From positions 1,674,001 to 1,738,000 of the forward strand of contig JAMYGW020000002.1 of assembly GCA_025617375.2 (NCBI GenBank): DNA of 64,000 bases, read 5' to 3'. Under the pieces are notes generated by a model. The model did no database searches. It worked only from the letters and a program-made list of their open reading frames with translations, and was not told the origin of the DNA. The stretch comes from Acarospora socialis (lineage: Eukaryota > Ascomycota > Lecanoromycetes > Acarosporales > Acarosporaceae). The position numbers and the translations under genes are program-made. Numbering within the stretch: the first letter of the stretch is position 1; the number at the start of each line of letters is the position of its first letter. Shown piece after piece: positions 34,365-46,402 of this stretch.

Positions 34365-36149
34365 CTAATGACCCCTCGCCCTACCTGTTCCCGGCCCCGC
34401 CAACGCCACCGCCCTCTCGATCCACCCGACCGCACCCCCCTCCCTCCTCACGATTTCCTTTACTTTCTCCTCTCTCACTTGCTGCCCTCTACCTTCCTCT
34501 TCCACGTCCCCTCCCCCTGACTTCCACATCATCCCACCCGCCCCGCCTCCCATCGCGCCCTCCAAATCCATATCCCCCACAAACCGCCCAACAACACCCA
34601 CATTCCTCGTACTCGGAATCCGCAACACTTCCCTCTCCACCGTAAATCCCACATCCTTTGCCAAACTCTCGACCCACGCGACCAGCGACGCGTACGTCGA
34701 CGGCTGTTTCGCACTGGCGCGGAGGGTCCGCAGGTCGCCTTTCTCCGGCCGGCCGTCTTTCTTGCTTGAGCCCTCGGTTTTCGGAGAAGGGGCGTGAGCA
34801 CGAGACCGCGCACCGGCCAGGTCGTGGCTGCAGCAGGGGATGGCGAGGAAGGCGGAGCGCGACAGCGAGGCGAGGAGGGGCGTCCAGGGCGTGAGTTCGT
34901 CGGCGTGGTTCGAGACGATGAAGGAGCCGGGGGCGAAGATGCCGTTGTGGAATTGCGGGGTGGTTGCGTGGTTGGCGGACGGAGGTGGGGTGCTAGATAT
35001 CGCGGCTGGTGCTGCTTTGGCGTCGTTGGTGTCGAGGTTGACGTCGACGACAAGCTCAGGATGAATGTCGAGAATCGGCTGTGGAACCAGCACAAGCCGC
35101 CTCAACTTCCCCCGTATCTCCGCCGAAAACGTATCCCATGTCTTCCGCGCCCGCGCATCGAATCCCCACCCGTCATACCCCTCCCGACTCAACACATCGA
35201 CCAACACCCCGTTCCCGCACCCGATATCCACGAAACCCGGAAAGCCGCTCCGCGCATCCCGCGCCCCGTCGCCGTAGAGGTCCTTCCACAGCTCGATCAG
35301 GAACGCGGCGATGCCCAGGTCCTCGAAGACGTGCTTGCTCGGCGGCGTCTGCTCGGCCCAGTTGTCGATCAGGCGGCGGGCGTGTCGCGCTTTGAGCGTG
35401 GCGTACGTGTCTTGCACGCGCTGCTGCGGGATGATCTGGTCGTGCTGGACGCGCTTCACGTAGCCGGCTAGGGAGCCGGTGCCGTGTTTGTGCAGGGTGA
35501 GGAGGAGTTGGTGCGCGGTGCGGCGGAGGCGGGGGGTGAACGGTTGTGGGGTGGTGAGGAAGAAGGCGTAGTGGAGGGAGAGGCTGCCGGGTGGGGTTTC
35601 CGGTGAGGTGGGCGGCGAGGTGGTGGAGGGGAGCCAGGAGTGTAGGAAGGCGATGCCGTGGACGGCGGGGTGGTAGTGCGGGATCTCGGTCGGCGTGGAT
35701 GCGCGGGGAAGGTAGAGGACTAGAGTGGTTTCATCCCTGACGCCGGTGGCGTCGGTGTCGGTGCGATTGAGGAACTGGCACGTCTGTATCAGGGATTTGT
35801 CCAGTTGCGCGTTCCGAGGTATCAGTTCCCGGACGATGGTTCGCTGAAGCATGAAGTTCGGTAGATCTACATTCAAGATCCTATGCTCTTGTGTAGTAGT
35901 GTTTGAGTCCTTTTGTATATTTACTTGTTTGGAGGGTGTGAGCGTTCCATCGCTATCGTAGAGAATGTCGGCGCGGAAGAGGTGAGAGGAGTTGATGTTG
36001 GGGTTTTTGATGAGGTTGAGCATCACCTCCGTGAAGATGGGAGGTGGAAATGCGCAGCCATGCTCGAGTATCGGTGTCCATGTCTCGTCCGGTAAGATGA
36101 TTTTGTATTTGCTATTTGGTTGTGTTAGGTCTACCGGGTCGAAAGGCAT
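34365..36149 (-). CDS. TRM44: tRNA(Ser) uridine-44 2'-O-methyltransferase TRM44
   Basis: An intronless 594-residue protein. The N-terminal half carries family-typical stretches: WTPILEHGCAFPPPIFTEVM near residue 23 and RADILYDSDG near 60. The methyltransferase core has the SAM-binding FVDIGCGNGVLVDVLSREGY near 310, followed by GWGFDAR. IVSNHADELTPWTPLLA then FLAIPCCSHDLAG near 440 is the hallmark of TRM44/METTL19. It methylates the ribose of U44 in tRNA-Ser using S-adenosylmethionine, in the cytoplasm. Low-complexity Pro/Thr/Ser (about 380-395) and Gly-rich C-terminal stretches are likely disordered. It lies 259 bp downstream of GNA1 on the same strand and is probably transcribed separately. 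Confidence 0.9.
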   Translation of the reverse strand: MPFDPVDLTQPNSKYKIILPDETWTPILEHGCAFPPPIFTEVMLNLIKNPNINSSHLFRADILYDSDGTLTPSKQVNIQKDSNTTTQEHRILNVDLPNFMLQRTIVRELIPRNAQLDKSLIQTCQFLNRTDTDATGVRDETTLVLYLPRASTPTEIPHYHPAVHGIAFLHSWLPSTTSPPTSPETPPGSLSLHYAFFLTTPQPFTPRLRRTAHQLLLTLHKHGTGSLAGYVKRVQHDQIIPQQRVQDTYATLKARHARRLIDNWAEQTPPSKHVFEDLGIAAFLIELWKDLYGDGARDARSGFPGFVDIGCGNGVLVDVLSREGYDGWGFDARARKTWDTFSAEIRGKLRRLVLVPQPILDIHPELVVDVNLDTNDAKAAPAAISSTPPPSANHATTPQFHNGIFAPGSFIVSNHADELTPWTPLLASLSRSAFLAIPCCSHDLAGARSRAHAPSPKTEGSSKKDGRPEKGDLRTLRASAKQPSTYASLVAWVESLAKDVGFTVEREVLRIPSTRNVGVVGRFVGDMDLEGAMGGGAGGMMWKSGGGDVEEEGRGQQVREEKVKEIVRREGGAVGWIERAVALAGPGTGRARGH

Positions 36150-36408
36150 GGTATGATTGGGATGTCTTTATGGGGCATTTTTGAGGTTTGGAGTCGCTGA
36201 GTCAGCGACAGTCACGATATGCCCTTACATTCCGCAAAGTATAATAACACAGGGTACACATGTCGCGCTGAGCAAGGGTCTTTCGCTCTGAGCCTCTTGG
36301 GTTCTATAAAAGCTGTCTAGGTAATCATCGTCTTGACCAACGCCAATTGCCCCCTCTAAACAGACACTAACGCTATGCTCATAACTAATATCAAAGAACC
36401 ACTTCCTA

Positions 36409-37168
36409 CTAACTCTTCGGAGAATCGTAATAATGTGCCATTTCCAGACCCGCTCTTTTGAACCCGCACTTGACGTAGAAACCCTCGTTGGCCTCCGAGC
36501 AATCTAATATGGTCTGCGCACTCACACATCAGCAGTTACGTTCTGTATGTCTCCCAATTCCCCAGCGCCTCAAAACTCTGCCCCTGTCTTCATCAGCAAC
36601 TCACCTTGTAGCACCCGACCTTCTCCGCCACGTAATCCAGCGCCTGTATGATGCGCAATCCCAGCTTCTTCCCCTGCTGGTCTTTCGTAACCGCTATATC
36701 CTCAATATGTCCGACGAGGCCAAGGTCGTGGATGCTATCAAACACCCAGCATCAGCGTCCGTCCTCTTCATGAAGCCTTTACGGCTTCGCATTCCCAACA
36801 AGCCGATAGTCATCCACTCGACCCCACCCCAGAACCAATAAACTAACGAATGCCGTGGGGAAAACGCACAATTTCCTCTCCACAACCACCGCCCCCGTCC
36901 CCACGATCCTGCCCTCCCCGGACTTCTCCCCGCTCCCGTCCAGTATGCAGAGCAGGAAGTACTCGTCGTTCCGTTTGCTCATCCAGTCGTATCGCTCGTT
37001 CCACTTCTCTTCCGAGATGTCGCCGACGGTCGTGAGCACTCTCAATACGTCGAGGAAGCCTTGGCGGTAGTCGCTTCGCCGTAGGGGCCGAATCGTGTAA
37101 TTCTCCGGCAGGTCGGCGGCGACCGATGGGGAGATGAGGGATGGGGAGAAGAGAGGTTCGTCGGACAT
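36409..37168 (-). CDS. GNA1: Glucosamine-6-phosphate N-acetyltransferase
   Basis: Three exons on the minus strand: 36870-37168, 36605-36734 and 36409-36513, with GT-AG introns of 135 and 91 bp, giving 177 residues. The GNAT fold is clear. IRPLRRSDYRQGFLDVL opens the domain, EEKWNERYDWM follows, and the joined exons give VGHIEDIAV then QQGKKLGLRIIQAL, the acetyl-CoA pyrophosphate loop. The end is CSEANEGFYVKCGF and EMAHYY, as in GNA1 proteins. The enzyme makes N-acetylglucosamine-6-phosphate from acetyl-CoA and glucosamine-6-phosphate, a step towards UDP-GlcNAc for chitin, GPI anchors and N-glycans, in the cytosol. Both exon joins restore conserved words exactly. Length is normal for the family. 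Confidence 0.92.
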
Positions 37169-40100
37169 GATGGCGTTTGTGGGCTGGGTGGGCGATTGGC
37201 AGTGATTTGAAGCTTGTTGATCAAGCCGATTCTTGGGGGCTGCAGGTCGATTGTTGATCTAGAGTTCGCGACGGAGTTCGCGTCCGTAGGGCTGACGAGA
37301 TACGATTACACATTTAGCCTACTCGAACAGGGAGTATATAAATTGATTCTCTTATGGATTTTACCACTGTTAGGAAGAGTAGAATTGATTGTTTACGCAT
37401 TCATCTAATGCGATCGATAGTAGATGTTCGGGACCGGTGAAACAACATATACTGACAGCGGTCATACGGATATCACCCTTTGACTTGGAAGTATTCAGGA
37501 CGATACCCGTGACATAGCCCACTACTGTGTAGTCGAGCTCCTCTTGATCCACGAGTCATGGGCCTGGTGCAGACGTGATCTTCGTAGCGGTTTACTGTGG
37601 CATGGTACAACCGTGCAATACAAATTTCAACTCCGGGAGGCATACTGTGGCAAGCCATGATTGAAGCGGCATTCGGTCGGTCGGTCGATAGAAGATGTGG
37701 GGTAAGGGTTTTGGCGCGCATATGACCTGTGCTCTGTTCAGGAGATAGAAGCAGCGCACCCATGTCATGGTCGGGCGGAACTTCCTTTCGGTGAGCAACG
37801 GCATCCGTTGGTGAGGATCGCGAGGTTTCAGTCGACATTATCGCGAGAGATAGATGCGACCACGAACGGCTGCTTCAGATAATGCCTCAAAGATGATCAT
37901 AACCGGAGGAGTATTTCCAATCGGGGAAAAAGGGTCAACGTCGGTGGGGTTGAAGCGTGCTTAATTGCGGGCGGTTGCATGTTGAAACTTATGCGATGCG
38001 ATGTTCATGCAATGCAATGCAACGCAATGTCAAAACCTAGATACAAATGAGCCTGTCATTGGAAAAGAATGGCCTTTTCAACGGTCGAACAGCGACGAGA
38101 AGTGCTAGAAACTCGATCTTCGTCGTGCTTTGCTCCGCAACAAGACGTGCGTTCTTGAAACTAAAGAAGCGTACGAGTTATGAAATATGGGCACGGCACC
38201 GTAGTCAGCAGCACGGGCTTCGATTTGAGATCTGAACGACCAGGTTGCGATACGATACTGAGCTCAGTTAGCCAACGAATAAACCCTGAAGCTCCTTTAT
38301 CGGATCTGGTTTCTGAATCCCTCTGTCGAATGAAACCCTCTTGTAGACGAGAACTGCCAGGGCCCCCATACAAGTACGGATCGGAGTGCCAAGAGCGGAG
38401 TAGAATACTCGGACGAGTGCCTGAACTTCCTGAAGTGTCATGGGAGACAGCCGAAGACCCACCGTACCAAGATAGAGTTCTCATCATGTCCGGCTCTTCC
38501 AAAGCCTGGACTTCTTCACCGATTACCTCCGTGAGATGACGTGTATACAATAGAAAATATGGAACAATGCATGGCGTGGGCAGACGCATCAAACATGAAC
38601 AATAGAAAGCCATCGTTGCCTTCATGACTTCTAACGCATTGCTCATGGAAAGACACATGACTCTGTATAAGCTGCAGCTGGATTCGTCATGACCTGACAA
38701 CTTGTGAGGGAAGAAGACAAGAGCGAACTTTGTGTGATAGGGTGCAAGGTAAAAGAGAGCAAGCGGAGGCGAGACACGAACGATCGAAGATCTGTAAGTA
38801 AGGCACACCGTCTCCATCATTGGTCTATCGGAGCAAAGCCGAAAAGTCAAAGATCTGCCGCGATTACCGACAAGGTCACAGCATACCTACTTTGTGTCCT
38901 TGCCCGTTGTAGTATGGCGTGTTGTCCACAGCTGCAAGCCCTCTGTCAAGGGAGGTTGCAAACCGGATCTTCGCTTCCTTGAAGTGATTTTAATCTGAGT
39001 AAGGCGAAACGCCGTCCTCCTTCTCTCTCATTTGCCTTAATCCGTGGCGCCACAGGAACCAATGTGGACGTGTACTAAATCTCATTATCTCAAATCTTTC
39101 GTTCTTAATAGGCCCATTCTCTCATGCTTCCAAAGAGCCATCCTTCAAGCCCTTCCTTAGCCCCCTCAAAATACCATCAAGGTACTCTGTATCGTTCCAC
39201 GAAAGCTGGGGGCGCCAGGGTATTGGTCCAGGTCGACTGCCAGGTACCCTCCCACTGGGACGCAGAGTGCATATGGCACATCTCGTACGACAAATAGTCT
39301 ATTTCTTTTGGCCTCTGTGGCGGCATCATCATCATCATCCTCCTCCTCATCTTCGAGCCGAGAAAAATGCTCGTACTCCGTCCGTCTGCGGATACGAGAT
39401 GATCTTCCTCGGTACTTGAACGGTATCCTGAAGATGTGCAAGTACCCAGCAGCTATAGGCTCTTACCGAGTAGCTACTAATGATTTGCTGGGCGCGCTTG
39501 CGCGAGTATTTGATCGAAGATCTCAAAGGGGCAAATAAGAATAAGGCGATCATCTACCTAAGGTACCTACCCACCTACTTTATAAATTGACCCTGAAACT
39601 GGTGGAGTGCTACTGCACGATTTGTAGCGAACCGTCGTAAATCATCCCGCTTCTAGACTACCCTTCCCACCGTGCGCGACGCTCTCCGCGTTCACTCATG
39701 GAACCCAGCACCTACCAGGAACTTAGCAGGAACCTACCTTACATTATAGATCCCTCGTTTCAGAGATTTGAATACTCGCCTGGCGTCGGTCAGTCATAAC
39801 CGAGCATAGTGTCATTCAGCCAGGATGGAAACCTCAAAAGCAGAGGTCCACCCGCCATCCGGTGCCGTAGGATGTAAAGCTCGTGCATTCATATTGAACG
39901 ATCGACACTTTCTTGTACATCTTCCCACCTCACGGCTGCACACACATACATGTACAGACTGCCTCACTCTCCGGTGTTGTGATACATCTCAATGGGAAAG
40001 TGTCGATGTATGCCCTAACACATTGAGAGACATTATTCTCGAAATCTCGGTGTCATAGCGCTGCCATCTCCACTTCTCTTTTTCCACAGAATACGGACCT

Positions 40101-40194
40101 CGCACAACCTGAAATACTCCTACTCTCACCTTTCGTCTTTCTTTTCACATTCCCCCATACTCCATCTCATCTCATAAGTCAATACCAGGGAAAC
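37169..40194. other. 3.0-kb region without a confident gene
   Basis: Short open frames occur on both strands but none has a recognisable motif. Minus-strand frames at 37473-37838 (121 codons), 38161-38850 (no good ATG) and 39166-39441 (91 codons, with an acidic EDEEEDDDDD run from a GAT/GAG-type repeat) are weak candidates. Around 37,980-38,030 there is a short GCAAT/GCGAT-like repeat. The right end should hold the promoter of the RGS gene. Confidence 0.45.
39166..39441 (-). CDS. Possible small protein with acidic run
   Basis: 91 codons from an ATG, beginning MHIFRIPFKYRGRSSRIRRR (basic), followed by an acidic run EDEEEDDDDDAATEAK encoded by a trinucleotide-like repeat. It has no domain I know. 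The length and repeat make it a weak candidate that could be chance. Confidence 0.18.
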   Translation of the reverse strand: MHIFRIPFKYRGRSSRIRRRTEYEHFSRLEDEEEDDDDDAATEAKRNRLFVVRDVPYALCVPVGGYLAVDLDQYPGAPSFRGTIQSTLMVF

Positions 40195-41917
40195 ATGGTC
40201 TACTCTCTCACCTATCGTCGTCCTCCACATGTCGACTCGGCAACTCGGTCGTTGAATGGCGACGAGAAAACCAAGTCTGTCGGCGAGTCAGTCAGCTCTG
40301 GGAGCACCACCGGTGTGTCTCAAGGCATTCCGGATGCCTTGTCCTTTGATCGTATCATTGCCGGTGGTACTTGCCCGGTAAGTCTATAACAATCTCGGGT
40401 TCACACCTCGTCCGAGTTACACGTCTGCATGCTCCCACTTCTACACCTAGGTGTTCCTCGCAACACAAGGCTTCCTCAACTGGCAAACCCCTCACTTAGC
40501 TCTTGAGTTCTGAAGGCAGCCTTTTCCAGCATTCAGCGAGTTGATGAATCCGAGTCATTGGCTGCACATGAGCTCGCTTGAACTTTAGGAACGGTTGTGC
40601 TGATATCGTACCTGTCCAGCCATGTACCATCCGAGACTTTATGAACTACCTCATCTACATCGAGCACGCCGCCGAGAACCTTCAGTTCTTCCTGTGGTAC
40701 CGTGATTACATCAAAAGGTTTTTGGCACTCCCGGACAGTGAACGTGGACTCGCTCCCGAATGGACCGCCGCACAAGCCGAGACGGAGGCGATAACTGCAC
40801 AAACGAACACAGTCATGAAAAAGATCGGCCCTGAGATCGCTGCGGTGTTCAAGGGCACCGATTTTGCACCGGGTACAAGGAGTCCCGCGGTCGAATATGG
40901 TTTCAACCCATTCAACACTCCCCCCAGGACCCCACCAGTCGACAAAGAATGCTTTACGCCTTCGGAATATGGTTGGAGTGATGACGGATCGACCCTGAAG
41001 AGCACCAGCAAATCTTTCGTGAGGAAGACAGCGGGGGCATATGAAGGAGCGGAAATCAAGTGGCAACCGTGTATGTACCGCCAACTGCCACGGCATATCG
41101 TAGTGAAAGCGCTTTTTGTTCTGATAGCTGCGATAGTTACCATCCAGCCGTTCCGAGAGGAAGTATCGCGGATCATTGCAACTTACATCGCCGACGGTGC
41201 TCCTCGCCAACTGAACCTCTCATCGAAGGAGCGCACAGCTCTTCTACACGCTCTCGCAAACACAACGCACCCCTCAGCTTTCCGTGACGTGGTGGGGACG
41301 GTAGAATGGTCGCTCAGGCACCAAGCTCACCCCAACTTCATTCGCTGGACGATCTGCAACGGCAACCGACCACGCGTCATCTTTGCTCGCGGTCTTGGCG
41401 TGGGTGGGATCGTTGGAGGTATCATCGCTGCGGTACTGATCATCTTGAGCGATGCGGGGCGCGGCTGGCGGGTTCTGTCTGCCATCGGTCTGGTTATCGG
41501 TATCGCAACCCTAATTGCCGCGTGGAAGGGCATGTGTGTTGTAAGTAAACGACATCGAGACCCTTGTCCATCGAGGTTACTAATATCTTGAAGGTTCTCC
41601 ATGGTATGCATCATCGACATCTCCGACCGTGGGAACTGTTCGCCGAGGATGATGATGCTTCGTCCAACTACGAGATGAAAACCGGCTCTTTCGACAGCCT
41701 CGGCTCCAGCAACAGTTACGAAGATGAGCCCTGGATTGTCAAGTATGAGAAGCGTAACGTCATCCGCAAAATTTTCGACCGCGAGGTCTGGATCCAAGAA
41801 CCGGCATTGCGCCAAATCCAGGATACTATCTTCCTCCAGGCGATTGGTGGCGCCATTGTGATTTCCGCTGTCGCTGTTGGCATTTTCGTTGCGATCCCTA
41901 AAGGAGGCTTTTACTAG
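40195..41917 (+). CDS. RGS-domain membrane protein (regulator of G-protein signalling)
   Basis: Three exons, 40195-40377, 40620-41540 and 41594-41917, joined by GT-AG introns of 242 and 53 bp, give 475 residues. The RGS domain begins around residue 50 (DFMNYLIYIEHAAENLQFFL after the first join) and continues to about 240 (PFREEVSRIIATYI, then HPSAFRDVVGTVEWSL). Hydrophobic segments follow near 315-335 and 345-365, and a last one at the C-terminus (~447-469, AIGGAIVISAVAVGIFVAI). RGS proteins speed GTP hydrolysis by G-alpha subunits and so switch off G-protein signals. The three membrane segments suggest anchorage at a membrane. It resembles fungal RgsA/Rgs-type proteins with a C-terminal membrane part, but I cannot name the exact paralogue. 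The splice model restores the Cys-Pro-Pro to RGS junction cleanly. Confidence 0.85.
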
Positions 41918-42761
41918 TGCTAATACATGCACGTTGGCGTCGTTGCTTTCTTGTTCTCGATTTGCATCTTCACGGGGTCAGGCTAGCTTGCCGGAGGAGT
42001 TTCACTGTGGCGTTCCTTGCTGTTCTCGTCGGGACTACCCCACAGCCACAAGCCCTCAAGGAAGGCTTGGTGACCCTAGCGCCCTTTTGTTTAGCTGAAA
42101 GCTGTGTCTGAAGAGATCTTTCCACGATTCAGCGAGACAGAAGTCGAGCGTTACTACACCTGTGTAGCAGACTATATTCCAATGTGTCTTACCCTTGGCT
42201 AGGGTGGAGTTGGACCTCCCAACAGTACATCCTTCACTTAGATAATACGTTTAGATCAGTGTAATGGCGCGGTATCAGAAGTGCGGAAATGCATCAGTGC
42301 TTCCTCTTCAATGTTCACGTCCGACATGAAAGTACTCGTACAACTATCCGCCTAGGTGGCGTGGCCATCACCAACAAACAGCATTCAGTATACCCACGAG
42401 ACCGCGAAACTACTGAACCCATTTGTGGTTGGCTAATCGATAGTTGATCTTTGAGTATTGTCCTTTATATCGTCCCGTGATATCTGGCCGTCTTGTTAGT
42501 TTATGAAGTGGATTTGCACATGCAGATCCACCCCTCCCACCAAAATGTCAGCGTCACAAGGCCACCATGGAGGATGTCTTAAGTATAAGCTCCCCAACAA
42601 CTTTCTACAACCATAGCCAGTTTTATACGACTTATGTTCGCTGTACGACTCGAGTAGAAGTGCTACAGAGTACGATCTGTTTATATAGTATTTTGAATGA
42701 GTTCTCTCATGGCTTTACGTTGTTCCAGGAAGGAATCCAGCAGTTGTGACCGTGCTCTCCC
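41918..42761. other. Intergenic region, 0.84 kb
   Basis: Between the RGS gene and the lipase gene, both plus strand. It holds the 3' end of one and the promoter of the other. No feature recognised. Confidence 0.5.
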
Positions 42762-45700
42762 ATGGCGGGGCCAGAGAACGAAGGCAAGGCCCTTTCTGTC
42801 GTCGGTACCACCTCTCTTGCCCATGTCCCAGCAACATCTGGCAGTACTCTATTGCCCCAGTCCATTGCGTCCCTTGTCAGCCTCGTCACTCAGTCCTCTT
42901 CGGTATCTCTGAGGCTCGGTACCTTTCTTGGAAGCTTGGCCATCGACGCGGGACGGGTTACGACCTTAACTGGCCTTGAGCTCAGCCGTGCAGCCATCGA
43001 AGCAATACTATCGAGGGCTGGGAGGGATGTTGCGAACCGGAGTCTTGGGGAACTGGGGAAGATAGAAGCAGAGGGGTTACTCGAACGAAGTGTAAGGCTC
43101 ACCCCTGTCCCGACCTTTCCATCACTGATATGCGGTAACGACAGATAGCGGCTCTGCATTCTACCATCACGCAGGCCTCCTTTCTCGCATCTGCAGGCTT
43201 CCATCTATCCACTCTATCGCTGACATCTGCGTCAACGCTGTCTCAGCATTTGCTGTCGGCGCTCAATGCGACCCTTGGCTCTACCGAATCCTCCAGAGCG
43301 ATAGCAGCCATTGTTACTCTTATACGACGAGAATTTCGAAATCCCAATACAGGCGCAAACAGGGAAGTTGTTGGTGTTACGGACTTGCTCGTGGGGTCTT
43401 GCGGCTTTGCGCTTTTGCAACGATGGGGCAAGAAAAAGACCGACAAGGAAATGGAGGAGAATAGAGGCGAGGAGACGGTTTGGGATGTAGTAATACTCGG
43501 AGATGGCACAAAGGCTGATGTAATTGAACCGCGGTCGTCGGGAATTGCTGGTGGAGGGGTGGAGAGCGGAAACCGCATGTTGAAAAGATCCTCTTCGTTC
43601 ATGTCTACCAGCGGTGAACCTCAGAACTTCCAGGCTGTCACACGCCCCGAACCCCGCAATGATGAAGGAGCTTCGCAGGTCTCAGTTCGCAGGAACAGTG
43701 GGTTTGAAGAAGACCTACGATCCCACATCATGCAGCAACTTCCCAGTGACGCACAAATCTCCATTGACAGTCAAACAATCACAACAAAGACGATCTCGGT
43801 GGAGGTGTCTAGTCGATCCCTGCCAGTTTTTGACCCACCACCTGGGGTCTCAGTTCTCAGGGAGGAATACGAACCAGACGAGATCGAGCAACCGACTGTT
43901 CTTGATAAGGGACGCTCATCGAACAACTCAAGTCCAAGTCATTTTCCCCGTTATAAGGTCGTATATCAGTCGGTTGCCAACCAGTTTCGAAGCACAAGTA
44001 TTGGCCCTAGAACCCCTCCTGATGTACATTTGATTCCCGAAGGGCATCAAGATAGTTCGATAGCAATACCCACCGAAGCTGTGTCGGACTTGGAAGAACA
44101 TAGATTACGCTCTTGCAGCTCATCGGAGCCTGAGGAGTCATTTTCGCCCGTCTACGACAGGTTAGACTGCGCAGATATCCCGTCGACAAACCTGAGTACA
44201 CCTCAGAGATCCAAAGGCGCGTTGACCATGAAAACGAAGAGGCCATCCACACCTGAATATCATCCTGACAAGGCCGCGAATCAAAAACGGCAGCGGAAAC
44301 CCTTGAATTCTGGCGCCACGAGCGAGTCGGACAGGCCCAGCAGCAGACTACCGTTCGCCAGGTTCACCCAAAGACCCAAGCAGACCGCCAGTCCAAAATC
44401 CGAACCGAACCCCCAGTTGCACTCCGCTTCCAAGAGGAAGGATCTCAACGGTAGGCCTGGAGGATTAAACCAAAACAGTAATACCACACTGTCAACACCG
44501 AGTGCTAGGGGAACAAAGCAAAACCGACCGCCATGGCGCCCGAGTTCCAAGACGGAGACTTCTCCCACTAATTCAGTTAATCAAAAGCCTGTCAGCTCCA
44601 TATATACCAAGAACCTCCCTAACCTACCTCAACATAGCAATACGGCTTCTTTATCATCCCAAGATCCTAACGGAGATAACACATTATCAGCAAAGTCACC
44701 CAGAACAAGCTACTATTCCATACATGAAAGACGCCGAAACTCGGTAGTCTCTCAGACAGATACGTACTCTGTACATTCGATGGACACGAGACCGGCATCT
44801 CCAACCCAGTCTAGGATGGATCTGAAGACGCACGGTAGCTTCTCTAGATCCAAGTCCGAGAAAGATATCACAAGAGGTGTCGGGGGAGACGAACTCAATT
44901 CGGTCTCGGCTAGACGTCACCAGAGATCGAAGTCGTTTGTTCCCAGCATCTATACCCTCAAAACCAGTAACTCGCAGACCTCTCTTGTGCTTTCAGGTCA
45001 TCGCTGGAAGAGTATATACGACGACCCTTCTGCCATCTTGTCATTCGGTCGAGACGGGCATTTCCCTGGTAATTTTCCTCGCACTCATTTCGTCCGTAAC
45101 CTAACGCGGTTTGCTCGCTTTTCGTCTGCATCGTACGGTGCGAACTTCCTACGTCTTATGAGCATTGCCTCGGCGACTGCATCCCGGACCGAGCTTGACG
45201 TTCTCCACCATCACGAACATCACTCTTTCTCGAGTCATACAGGATTACCTCCGTCAACTATTCTTCTGTCGTCGTTCGTTGACCCTCAAGGTGGATCCAA
45301 TGCCGCCGGCGAGACTGGAACTAATGTCCCGCTCGTGCATTACATCTCGTTAGATCATGAATCCCAAGCAGTTGTCTTGACGTGCCGAGGTACGCTCGGA
45401 TTCGAAGACGTACTAACGGACATGACCTGCGATTACGACATCCTCGAATGGCGGGGAATAACCTATCAAGCCCATAAAGGCATGCACGCCTCCGCACGCA
45501 GGCTTCTGGAGGGCGGTGGAGGCAGGGTTATGGCCACCATCCGAGCGGCCCTCGAAGAATTTTCCGACTACGGTCTCGTCATGTGCGGCCACTCGCTCGG
45601 CGGCGGCGTCGCCGCCCTCCTCGCAATCCTCCTCTCCGAACCCGACTTCACACTCTCGTCCGGTGCGTCCTTTGTCACCGCCGCCTCCTCTTCTCCCACC

Positions 45701-46402
45701 GCCACGAATCCACACCGAAGCAGTCGAGGCCCGGGCCTATCACCCGCCTGCCTCCCACCCAACCGCCCCATCCACGTTTACGCCTACGGCCCCCCCGCCA
45801 CCATCTCGCCCTCCCTGCGGCTTGCCACCCGCGGCCTCATAACAACAGTTGTCAACAACCAAGATGTGGTCCCTTCACTTTCCCTTGGCGTCCTGCACGA
45901 CTTCCAAGCCGTCGCCCTCGCCTTCAAATCAGACACCTCCGGCCTCGTCAAATCCCACTTCCGCAAACGCGTCTGGGACGGCCTTTCTTCCAACCTCAGC
46001 ACGCGTTTCGGCTTCGGCTCCGCCGACAATGGCGGCTTCTTCCCCTCCAACTCCGCCTCCTCTTTCGCTACCGTCGGCGACGGGAACGTCATCGAGGAAG
46101 ACCACTGGGCCTGGGCCTCGCTGAAAGCCCTACGAGCGAGCATGCAGAACGCCAAACTGCTGCCGCCGGGCGAGGTGTTTGTCGTCGAGACGACGCCGGT
46201 GCTGCAGCGCGACGCATTTACCGACAGCGCGAGGAGTCGGGCGGGGTTGGGGAGGCCGGCGATGAGGGTGCGGTTGAAGTTCGTGCGGGATGTGGAGGGA
46301 CGGTTTGGTGAGGTGCGGTTTGGAGCGGGCATGTTGGGCGATCATAGTCCGGGGAGATATGAGGGAAGTTTGGGGATGTTAGGGAGGGGGGTGCTGGGGT
46401 GA
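42762..46402 (+). CDS. Class 3 lipase, sn1-diacylglycerol-lipase-like
   Basis: Two exons, 42762-43091 and 43145-46402, joined by a 53-bp GT-AG intron, give 1,195 residues. The N-terminal ~260 residues are a conserved-looking helical and hydrophobic region (SIASLVSLVTQSSSVSLRLG; AAIVTLIRREF). A long polar Ser/Pro/Arg-rich linker (about 270-700) follows, likely disordered and phosphorylated. The catalytic alpha/beta-hydrolase part has VLTCRGTLGFEDVLTDM (~855), the nucleophile elbow CGHSLGGGVAALLA (~923), YAYGPPATIS (~990) and NNQDVVPSLSLG with the likely Asp (~1015). Such enzymes release fatty acids from diacylglycerol at the sn-1 position. The final ~150 residues include a membrane-peripheral stretch. 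No signal peptide is visible. Confidence 0.87.

Noticed and set aside
38161-38850. 229-codon minus-strand frame
   Set aside because: Starts with TTG, lacks motifs, and an opposing plus-strand frame overlaps it. Not enough to call a gene.
45583-46332. Long frames on both strands over the lipase C-terminus (242 codons plus, 182 minus)
   Set aside because: Arg/Pro-rich shadows of a GC-rich coding region. The lipase catalytic motifs lie in the other frame.
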